Part shown: positions 1-6,023 of the stretch, in pieces | How positions within the stretch are numbered: the first letter of the stretch is position 1 | Layout of the letters: every line of letters begins with the position of its first letter | Assembly (NCBI GenBank): GCA_031282405.1 | Contig: JAITDU010000008.1 | Location: forward strand, 1 to 44,622 | Length of the DNA: 44,622 bases | Origin: Coriobacteriales bacterium | GTDB taxonomy: Bacteria; Actinomycetota; Coriobacteriia; Coriobacteriales; UBA8131 | Reading direction: 5' to 3' | Notes under the pieces: model-generated | The model's database searches: none | Told to the model about the DNA's origin: nothing | What the model saw: the letters and a program-made list of their open reading frames with translations, nothing else | Translations under genes and position numbers: made by a program

Positions 1-173
1 TTTACCCCGAAGGCTTTTATGGTGCTGGCAAGCCACTCATTGCTGTTACCTACAAGCTGACCCATTTTGATGGAATGGCGACGGATATAGATTGTCTTGC
101 TGCCCTCGCGAATGGCGACATCACCTACGACCCCAACGCCGGCTATGAAGTCTACCATCTCACCGTAGTCTGA
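1..173 (+). CDS. Type IV pilin-like protein, C-terminal end (truncated by window edge)
   Basis: Only the last 56 codons are present, read in frame from base 3 to the TGA at 171-173. The peptide contains Y-P-E-G-F-Y-G-A-G-K-P-L-I-A-V-T-Y-K-L and ends in N-A-G-Y-E-V-Y-H-L. The pilin-like protein at 28480-29307 ends almost the same way (RPEGWESGRPLIIVTYKL near its end, then AGYEVYRLTI), so this is the tail of a paralogous pilin-like gene. The hydrophobic N-terminal helix that would prove it lies outside the window. A hairpin follows 35 nt after the stop. The family call rests on the paralogue, not on this fragment alone. Confidence 0.75.
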   Translation, partial: YPEGFYGAGKPLIAVTYKLTHFDGMATDIDCLAALANGDITYDPNAGYEVYHLTVV

Positions 174-207
174 GCGCATTGTAACTCCGCGATAGCGTCA
201 CTTCCCA

Positions 208-242
208 GAGCGACTATCTCACGGTTTGTGAGACAGTCGCTC
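208..242 (+). terminator. Hairpin downstream of the truncated pilin gene
   Basis: Two 15-nt arms with a single mismatch (GAGCGACTATCTCAC and GTGAGACAGTCGCTC) enclose a 5-nt loop. No good T-run follows, so it may be an mRNA-stabilising or factor-assisted 3' end. A similar hairpin with the same GCGACT/AGTCGC base lies after the second pilin remnant at 1907-1940. Confidence 0.6.
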
Positions 243-391
243 CATTCTTGTATTCCTAAGGCGGCTTCCAACAGACTCAGTACTGCTATAGCAGCAGACT
301 GGTCCGCAGCGCTTTTGTCGCCTACTTTCTGTTCCGTTCCCGAGCCCAAACGGAAACGGAGTCGCATAAATTTATTTTTTAAAATAAATAC

Positions 392-420
392 TTGCAAAAC
401 TGGCGAGTGTTTATTACACT
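392..420 (+). promoter_or_regulatory. Sigma-70-type promoter of the DUF4143 ATPase gene
   Basis: TTGCAA (392-397), a 17-nt spacer and TACACT (415-420) form a good -35/-10 pair. A very AT-rich stretch at 368-391 lies directly upstream and could act as an UP element. The predicted start near 427 leaves a leader of about 45 nt with GAAGG at 455-459 before the ATG at 471. Confidence 0.5.
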
Positions 421-470
421 AGATAAATAGAGTAATGCACAGACAATAAACCGCGAAGGCATTTTTTATC

Positions 471-1670
471 ATGCACAAACTCATCGAACGCACGACATAT
501 TTAGACCAGCTTTCCCTGTGGCGAGAAAAAGAAATGATAAAGGTTGTGACGGGCGTTCGCCGCTGCGGAAAGTCCACTTTATTTGACCTGTATATAGGGC
601 GGTTGAAAGCAGGCGGCGTAGCTGATAAGCAGATAATTCTAATAAATTTGGAAGACGAGGATTATTCAGAGCTTTTAAATTACAAGAAGTTGCATGAATA
701 TGTTAAGGTCCGTATCCTCAAGGACAAATGGACGTATGTTTTCATCGACGAGGTGCAAAACTGCAAAGAATACGAAAGGGCTGTTTCGAGTCTTTATCTC
801 AAAAAGAACCTCGACATCTATCTTACCGGTTCTAATGCCCATATGCTATCGGGCGAATTGGCAACAAAACTCACTGCCCGCTACATTGAGATCGACATGC
901 TCCCTCTCTCTTTTGCGGAATATAGCGAGGCAGTGGAGGTTACCGACAAGCGTGAGCTATTCGACCGGTATATGAACAAGGGGGCATTCCCTTATGCCGT
1001 TCGTTTCGCAGACAATTCCCTTGCAAACAGTCAGTATCTGGAGGGGATATATAACACAGTGTTAGTAAAGGATATTCTAGACAGAAAAGGTCTGTCTGAC
1101 ACGACGCTTTTGAAATCCGTTGCGCGTTTTTTGGCAAGCAATGTGGGCAATCCCGTGAGCGCAAACAAAATTGCCCATACACTTACAAGTAGCGGCCGTC
1201 CGACAAGCGCCTCCACTATTGACACCTATCTTGAAGCCCTGACGGACAGTTACCTGTTTTACCGGGTATATCGGTATGACGTCAAAGGTAAGATGCATCT
1301 TAAAACCGATAGCAAGTATTACATCTGCGATACGGGCCTGCGAAACATGATACTGGGCACGACGAACAAAGACATCGGTCATCAGATAGAAAATATCGTC
1401 TATTTAGAACTCCTTCGACGCGGATATACCGTCACTATTGGTAAAACCGGCCGTGGAGCAGAGGTTGACTTTGTTGCTGTCCGCGACAAACAAACCGAGT
1501 ACTATCAGGTGTCGGCTTCTGTTTTGGACGAAAATACTTTAGTGCGTGAACTTGCGTCGCTCAAACAGATAAAAGACAACTATCCCAAAATTTTGCTGAC
1601 ACTTGACGTTTTTACGGGTAACCACGATGGTATCCACCAAATAAACCTGATTAACTGGCTAACAACATAG
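471..1670 (+). CDS. AAA ATPase with C-terminal DUF4143 domain
   Basis: This 399-residue protein has the usual length and layout of AAA_14/DUF4143 ATPases. The N-terminal P-loop domain shows Walker A GVRRCGKST (28-36), Walker B FIDE (91-94) and sensor-1 LTGSN (118-122). The C-terminal half (about 200-360) is DUF4143, with the GRGAEVDFV motif that resembles a PD-(D/E)xK nuclease core. The cellular role of the family is not settled, and many members lie in variable or mobile regions. The gene has its own promoter and weak ribosome site (GAAGG, 455-459). A sampled stretch is about 48% G+C against about 65% in ddl, which suggests separate ancestry. It sits between two pilin 3' ends, each with its own hairpin, as if inserted into or replacing a pilin gene. 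Confidence 0.9.
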   Translation: MHKLIERTTYLDQLSLWREKEMIKVVTGVRRCGKSTLFDLYIGRLKAGGVADKQIILINLEDEDYSELLNYKKLHEYVKVRILKDKWTYVFIDEVQNCKEYERAVSSLYLKKNLDIYLTGSNAHMLSGELATKLTARYIEIDMLPLSFAEYSEAVEVTDKRELFDRYMNKGAFPYAVRFADNSLANSQYLEGIYNTVLVKDILDRKGLSDTTLLKSVARFLASNVGNPVSANKIAHTLTSSGRPTSASTIDTYLEALTDSYLFYRVYRYDVKGKMHLKTDSKYYICDTGLRNMILGTTNKDIGHQIENIVYLELLRRGYTVTIGKTGRGAEVDFVAVRDKQTEYYQVSASVLDENTLVRELASLKQIKDNYPKILLTLDVFTGNHDGIHQINLINWLTT

Positions 1671-1790
1671 AACACTCGACGGCTTTGTCACTCGCCAGCA
1701 GGCGGAAACTACGCTGTGTCCACCGGTACATAGTCTGTTCGTTTGTACTGACGACAACCGGGGGGATATTCCTAGGTGTCACAGGCGCAC

Positions 1791-1870
1791 ATACGCCACC
1801 GTATGAAAGTGTCCCTCCCTACGACACGAGTGCCGGCTATGAGGCTTACCATCTTGTTGAAGATAGGTAA
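1791..1870 (+). pseudogene. Remnant of a pilin-like gene 3' end
   Basis: The last codons before the TAA at 1868-1870 read Y-D-T-S-A-G-Y-E-A-Y-H-L. This matches the tail of the truncated pilin at the window start (Y-D-P-N-A-G-Y-E-V-Y-H-L) and of the pilin at 28480-29307. The open frame extends upstream to 1685, but its N-terminal part does not look like pilin and has no hydrophobic GFTLxE helix. A hairpin of the same type as the one after the first pilin follows at 1907. The simplest reading is a decayed pilin copy whose 5' part is gone; the exact left edge is uncertain. Confidence 0.5.
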
Positions 1871-1906
1871 GCGCAACTGAACCCCACAGCAACGCGACCC
1901 CACACG

Positions 1907-1947
1907 GCGACTGCTCCACAAAACCTTGTGCGGCAGTCGCCCGGCTT
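1907..1947 (+). terminator. Hairpin after the pilin remnant
   Basis: The arms GCGACTGCTCCAC (1907-1919) and GTGCGGCAGTCGC (1928-1940) pair almost completely around an 8-nt loop, followed by CCGGCTTTTC. The stem base GCGACT/AGTCGC is shared with the hairpin at 208-242, so gene tail and terminator were duplicated together. Confidence 0.6.
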
Positions 1948-2099
1948 TTCTCGTATAGCCAGACACCTACCCTCACCGCAGTCAGAGGGACCCCACGCAG
2001 CTAAGTAGCATAAAACAAGATAATTGTCAAGCCCCATTCAGCCAATCTAAATGGTACTAGCCAAACCACAGTTCGCGCCCTAGAATGTCACCTATAAGG

Positions 2100-2400
2100 C
2101 ATGAACTTGGCAGGCGTCTACAAGACGTCGCCGGAAAGCCTCCTCTCCTCTGAGGGACAAGCAGGAATGTACCGGACAATGGTAACTCTTAAAGGGGTTG
2201 GCCAAACAGGGGCTTGGCACAAGAGGATGGGGGTCAGATGAAAAATCTGACTGCAGCCGCAAAACCGGGGAGGGACTTATACTCTGCAACACCGGGGGAG
2301 TAGGGTTGCGGCAGGGGTAAAACCGGCTTGACGACGGATTAAGCAGGCCAAGGGGAACAGCTTCACACAAGGCGTCAGGGTGGGCGCCTTGTTTTTTTGT
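2100..2400 (+). ncRNA. Candidate structured non-coding RNA, family unknown
   Basis: No convincing gene lies here on either strand, yet the stretch is full of local pairing on the plus strand. Helices seen are CGTCT/AGACG (2115-2127), CTCTT/AAGAG (2186-2225) enclosing GCCAA/TTGGC (2201-2218), a perfect GTCAGAT/ATCTGAC hairpin (2233-2251) and GCCGCAA/TTGCGGC (2256-2312). The series ends in a strong intrinsic terminator. The next plus-strand gene is beyond the convergent rlmN, so this would be a stand-alone transcript. I checked for the conserved cores of RNase P RNA, tmRNA, SRP RNA, T-box and the common riboswitches and found none. The 5' end is not defined; TAGAAT at 2081-2086 is a possible -10 box. 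Confidence 0.45.
2368..2398 (+). terminator. Strong intrinsic terminator
   Basis: Seven-bp arms CAAGGCG (2368-2374) and CGCCTTG (2385-2391) around a 10-nt loop are followed at once by seven T (2392-2398). The T-run sets the direction as plus, ending whatever transcript crosses 2100-2360 before the convergent rlmN gene. Confidence 0.85.
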
Positions 2401-2421
2401 GTCGACAATCACTAACTCTAG

Positions 2422-3567
2422 CTATAGCCGAGCCTGATTCGCCAATTGTCCACAAGCTCCGCCAATAGAAAAACCTTTTGAAACACGTACACTAATAGTA
2501 ATATTAGCTAATATAAGAGCTTTTTTGAACTCGCTCACCACAGCACCGGGAGACGGTCCAAGGCTGTTTGTCGTTGTGCTTTGACCAGACGGATTCAGCT
2601 TAATGAGATTGACATGAAAACCAGGTGCTGGCACGTGGCAAAATTCGATCAGGGCCTCCAGTTCCGCACGGCTATCGTTGACACCCTCAATCAAGGCATA
2701 TTCAAGGCTGGGACGACGCGAAGTACAATCGATATAGTACAGCAGTGCTTCTCGCAGGGCGGTCAGTGGCTGTTTAACCAACCCGGGCATTAACACATCG
2801 CGCGTTTTCTGTACTGCCGAGTGCAAGGAGACAGCCAGAGTAAATTGTTCGCCTTCCTCGGCAAAACGACGCAGGGGGTGCATTAAACCGCAGGTAGACA
2901 CTGTGATATGTCGGGCTCCGATGCCAAAAAGGTCGGAGTCATTGATCATCCGCAGAGCGTTCATCGTAGCACCATAGTTGGCAAAAGGCTCACCTTGGCC
3001 CATGACCACCACATTGCTTATTCGTACTGCGTTTTCCTGCTCTGCCACCTTGCCCGTCGGTTCACGAGCCGCCCCGCGAGAAGCACTGCGAGCCGCCCCC
3101 TCCCCATAGTCACTTTGGATGACCTGTAGTTGGTCCAACATTTCTCCCGGTTCCAACGACCGCACCAGCCCCATCTGGCCTGTAGCGCAAAAAATGCATC
3201 CCATGGCGCAGCCTATCTGGGACGAGAGACAGGCCGTCAGGCGACTTCTCCCCCGGCGCTTATCTACGATGGCCACGGTTTCTACCAGGTTGCCGTCACC
3301 GAGCCTTAGCAGGTATTTGCGCGTTCCGTCGGTATCGGCCAATCGAGAGACGACCGACGGTGCGCCCAGCGTGTACTTCTCTTCCAGAGTCTGTCTAAAA
3401 TCGGCGGGCAGGTTATCCATTGTGGTAAAGCTGTCGGCCCCGCGCAGATACAGCCATTGTGCGAGTTGGTTGCCTCGATAGGGCTTTTGCCCCAACTCCT
3501 GCGCCAAACTGCGCAATCCGGCAACGTCTAAACGTTTGATACTGGGTTTCTGATTCATACTATTCAT
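2422..3567 (-). CDS. rlmN: Dual-specificity rRNA/tRNA m2A methyltransferase RlmN
   Basis: RlmN is a radical-SAM enzyme that methylates C2 of A2503 in 23S rRNA and of A37 in some tRNAs. With the start at 3567 the protein has 381 residues. The radical-SAM cysteines are C120, C124 and C127 (CAMGCIFC). VVVMGQGEPF corresponds to the family GMGEP motif, and GGACGQL near the C-terminus holds the catalytic cysteine. About 25 extra residues (SASRGAAREPTGKVAEQE region) precede GQGEP and look like a disordered loop. An upstream in-frame ATG at 3609 exists, but a TATAAT box on the minus strand at 3574-3579 puts the transcription start on the ATG at 3567, so that start is preferred. The next ATG at 3558 is an alternative. 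Confidence 0.95.
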   Translation of the reverse strand: MNSMNQKPSIKRLDVAGLRSLAQELGQKPYRGNQLAQWLYLRGADSFTTMDNLPADFRQTLEEKYTLGAPSVVSRLADTDGTRKYLLRLGDGNLVETVAIVDKRRGRSRLTACLSSQIGCAMGCIFCATGQMGLVRSLEPGEMLDQLQVIQSDYGEGAARSASRGAAREPTGKVAEQENAVRISNVVVMGQGEPFANYGATMNALRMINDSDLFGIGARHITVSTCGLMHPLRRFAEEGEQFTLAVSLHSAVQKTRDVLMPGLVKQPLTALREALLYYIDCTSRRPSLEYALIEGVNDSRAELEALIEFCHVPAPGFHVNLIKLNPSGQSTTTNSLGPSPGAVVSEFKKALILANITISVRVSKGFSIGGACGQLANQARL

Positions 3568-3573
3568 GCTATG

Positions 3574-3579
3574 ATTATA
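3574..3579 (-). promoter_or_regulatory. -10 box of rlmN, predicted leaderless start
   Basis: TATAAT on the minus strand is separated by 6 nt (CATAGC) from the ATG at 3567, so transcription starting about 7 nt after the box would begin on the start codon. No ribosome site precedes that ATG and no clear -35 hexamer is visible. The same arrangement occurs at 9151-9163. Confidence 0.55.
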
Positions 3580-3684
3580 CGTGCAACAAGTCCAGAAAGC
3601 ATTCCACAAGACCCTTGAGTTCAGCGGAGCACGGAGTTACATGATACGCGCATGGTACACGCGGGAACCAGGAAAGGAATCCCC

Positions 3685-4725
3685 ATGGTAGACAGCAGGC
3701 CCTCAGATGCCTTCGACACGTTTTCCGTACCCGACAAAGGAGGAGCGAAGCCCAAGCCAGTTGTGGCGCTGCTTTGCGGAGGCAATTCCAGCGAACGCGA
3801 GGTTTCGTTGGCCTCGGCCGCCAACGTGGAGCAGGTGCTCGGCCGGGCCGGTTACCAGGTGATCAAAATCGACACTGCCACACCCCGCCTGTTCAAGCAG
3901 ATATCTCACGCCCACGCCGACGTGGCCTTTATCGCCCTGCATGGCGAGGGCGGCGAGGACGGCTGTATCCAAGGCGCCCTGGAATTGATGGGCCTGCCTT
4001 ATACGGGCAGCGGTGTTTTGGCCAGCGCGTTGGCCATGGATAAATACCGCGCAAAGATAATCTATACGTCGGCCGGGCTCAACACCCCACAATCAGTGTA
4101 TATCAGCGCCGCCGGCAAAGACGTGCCGAATAGAGCCGGCACCGACCCGGAGCAGATAATCAGCAAGATTGGATTGCCGTGCGTAGTCAAGCCGACCGCC
4201 GCCGGCTCCTCGGTGGGCATCACTATCGTGCGTGACCCAGAGCGTCTGCCCCAGGCGCTGGATGACGCATTTTTGCAGGGCAGCGACGTTTTGATCGAGA
4301 GCTATATCGCCGGAACCGAGATCACGGTGCCGGTGCTGGGCGGCAAAAACCCTAAAGTGCTGCCCACTATCGAGATCATTCCAAAAAACGAATTTTATGA
4401 CTACGCGTCCAAATATGACGAGGGTGGTTCTCGGCACATTGTGCCGGCGCGCATCTCCAGAGATGCCGTGGCGGCCGCCAGTTCGGCCGCTTTGCTGGCC
4501 CATGAGGCTTTGGGCTGTTGGGGTGTCTCGCGCACCGATATGATAGTAGACGCAGATGATTGCGTCTGGGTCATCGAGACCAATACCATTCCCGGCATGA
4601 CGGCCACCTCGCTTTTGCCCGACGCGGCCGGCTTTATCGGTATTGACAACCAGCAACTCTACGAACTGTTCATCCAATGGGCTTTTGAGGCTGCCGAAAA
4701 GCGCACAGCAACCGAGGGTGCATAA
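3685..4725 (+). CDS. ddl: D-alanine--D-alanine ligase
   Basis: Ddl joins two D-alanines with ATP to make the dipeptide end of the peptidoglycan stem. The 346-residue protein shows ALHGEGGEDG and YTGSG in the N-terminal domain, the ATP-grasp segment VKPTAAGSSVGI (G174 region), the omega-loop EFYDYASKY (236-244) and the metal-binding VIETNTIPGM near the end. Tyr in the K-Y pair of the omega-loop is the form typical of D-Ala-D-Ala rather than D-Ala-D-Lac ligases, so a vancomycin-type change is not indicated. The start at 3685 is chosen because AGGAAAGGA (3670-3678) lies 6 nt before it; an ATG at 3652 lacks such a site. The gene diverges from rlmN. Confidence 0.95.
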   Translation: MVDSRPSDAFDTFSVPDKGGAKPKPVVALLCGGNSSEREVSLASAANVEQVLGRAGYQVIKIDTATPRLFKQISHAHADVAFIALHGEGGEDGCIQGALELMGLPYTGSGVLASALAMDKYRAKIIYTSAGLNTPQSVYISAAGKDVPNRAGTDPEQIISKIGLPCVVKPTAAGSSVGITIVRDPERLPQALDDAFLQGSDVLIESYIAGTEITVPVLGGKNPKVLPTIEIIPKNEFYDYASKYDEGGSRHIVPARISRDAVAAASSAALLAHEALGCWGVSRTDMIVDADDCVWVIETNTIPGMTATSLLPDAAGFIGIDNQQLYELFIQWAFEAAEKRTATEGA

Positions 4726-4728
4726 ATT

Positions 4729-4763
4729 ATAATACTAACTAGCTATTATATTAGTATATTATT
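4729..4763. repeat. AT-rich imperfect inverted repeat after ddl
   Basis: Directly behind the ddl stop the sequence is almost pure A/T, with AATACTAA and TTAGTATA arms around a 12-nt centre containing CTAGCTA. A GAGGGC/GCCTC hairpin follows at about 4767-4785. It could be a 3' end for ddl or a regulatory site for the flavoprotein gene at 4895. It resembles the other TAGC/GCTA-cored palindromes in this window. Confidence 0.4.
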
Positions 4764-4894
4764 GGCGAGAGGGCCCAAGAGCCTCCCCGACAACGCACGC
4801 AGTGAGCAGATACGGGCAAAAGTGTCACGCATAAAGCATCGACCGGCGGCATTGCCAAAGAGAAATTGCCGGGGAGAAAGGACGGCCGTTTTTC

Positions 4895-5803
4895 ATGTAT
4901 GACATCGCAGTGATTGGTGGTGGCCCCGCCGGACTCTCGGCAGCCATCACGGCGCGGGCACGTAACAAAGAGGTGCTTGTAGTGTCCAACCCGGCTCAGG
5001 AAAACCCGCTCGCAACGTCCAGGCGCATAGACAACTATCCCGGTTTACCTGCTGTTAGCGGCCTGGCACTATTAAAGACCATGCATGCCCAGGCTCATGA
5101 CCTCAAGGCTCGTTTCCTCCAGGCTCGAGTCATCACCGTGGTGCCTGTGTCAGCAGCACCGGCCGTTCAAATCGCCTCTCAGGACACTCAGATAACCCGG
5201 ATCACAGCCCAAAAGACCACCTTTGCCATAACCACCAGCAACGATTACCTGGAAGCCAAAAGCGTCATCATCGCCTGTGGTGCCACCAGCAGCGGTAAAG
5301 CCTATCCGGGCGAGCAGGAGTATCTGGGCAGGGGGGTGAGCTACTGCGCCACCTGCGACGGTATGCTCTATCGTCAGGCTACCGTGGTGGTGGCAGGCCT
5401 TAGTCCCGAGGCTGTCGAGGAGGCCAATTTTTTGGCCGAGCTGGGCGCAACTGTGCACTATGTGGCCAAAAAACTCCCGCAAAGTCTGGACGCGCGTATC
5501 CATCGTCATGCAGGCCGGCTGCTCAGCATCGAGGGCGACGCGTTGGGGGTCACACACTGCGTCATCAGCGAGCGGCGCGTAGCCTGCACAGGCGTTTTTC
5601 TTTTGCGCCCCGGAGTCGCCCCCAAAAATCTGCTGCCCGGTCTGGCGGTGCAAGACGGTTATATCCAGGTCGACGCGGCCATGCGTACGAACATCGAAGG
5701 CGTATTCGCTGCCGGCGACGCTACGGGTAAGCCCTTGCAGATAGCCAAAGCCGTCGGTCAAGGCCAGATAGCCGCTTTGTCTGCCGCTGAATATCTGGCA
5801 TAG
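4895..5803 (+). CDS. Thioredoxin reductase-like flavoprotein lacking a canonical NADPH site
   Basis: The 302-residue protein has the size and fold order of low-molecular-weight thioredoxin reductases. It shows FAD-binding GGGPAGLSAA (8-17), the redox pair C151-A-T-C154 followed by DG, and the C-terminal FAD motif VFAAGDATG. The second nucleotide-binding region is unusual. Where thioredoxin reductases have GGGxSAxEEA followed by HRRxxxR, this protein has AGLSPEAVEEA (167-177) and then VHYVAKKLPQS, with no paired arginines. By comparison with known families it may take electrons from ferredoxin or another donor, as the ferredoxin-type flavin thioredoxin reductases do, or act as another disulfide reductase. 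AAAGGA at 4877-4882 is the likely ribosome site. No thioredoxin gene is adjacent. Confidence 0.8.
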   Translation: MYDIAVIGGGPAGLSAAITARARNKEVLVVSNPAQENPLATSRRIDNYPGLPAVSGLALLKTMHAQAHDLKARFLQARVITVVPVSAAPAVQIASQDTQITRITAQKTTFAITTSNDYLEAKSVIIACGATSSGKAYPGEQEYLGRGVSYCATCDGMLYRQATVVVAGLSPEAVEEANFLAELGATVHYVAKKLPQSLDARIHRHAGRLLSIEGDALGVTHCVISERRVACTGVFLLRPGVAPKNLLPGLAVQDGYIQVDAAMRTNIEGVFAAGDATGKPLQIAKAVGQGQIAALSAAEYLA

Positions 5804-5829
5804 GCCCAGACAGCGACCCATGCATTAGC

Positions 5830-5851
5830 GATAAATAGCGCGCTATTTATC
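5830..5851. repeat. Perfect 22-bp palindrome between the flavoprotein gene and metG
   Basis: GATAAATAGCG is followed immediately by its exact reverse complement CGCTATTTATC with no loop. A loop-free 22-bp dyad fits a protein-binding site better than a terminator hairpin. It lies 28 bp after the stop at 5803 and about 100 bp before the metG -10 box. Confidence 0.6.
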
Positions 5852-5949
5852 ACGTTATTTATTCATGGCACATGCCAACAGCGAGTGCTCTGCGCGGTGC
5901 TTTTTCCACGCCCTTCTCTCCAGCTGCTCCGGCTTTGAGCCAACATCGT

Positions 5950-5955
5950 TATAAT
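5950..5955 (+). promoter_or_regulatory. -10 box upstream of metG
   Basis: TATAAT lies 68 nt before the metG start, so metG would have a leader of about 60 nt. The box is also 7 nt before an ATG at 5963, which opens a 63-codon frame overlapping metG in another phase. That ORF would be leaderless but resembles nothing and is probably chance. No T-box or other riboswitch was recognised in the leader. Confidence 0.45.
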
Positions 5956-6023
5956 AGCGACAATGACCCTGCCCACTGCTGCCGACAATCGGCATCGCAA
6001 CCGGCACCGCAAAGGAAGCACTC

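Noticed and set aside
2041-2400. RNase P RNA, tmRNA or T-box in the 2100-2400 region
   Set aside because: The conserved cores (RNase P GAGGAAAGTCC and ACAGAAA, the tmRNA tRNA-like ends and tag, T-box TGGNACCGCG) are absent.
2092-2412. 106-codon minus-strand ORF
   Set aside because: It covers the plus-strand structured RNA and terminator, has low-complexity Pro/Ser content and no ribosome site; best explained as a chance frame.
3685-4725. VanA/VanB-like D-Ala-D-Lac ligase
   Set aside because: The omega-loop keeps the Lys-Tyr pair of ordinary D-Ala-D-Ala ligases.
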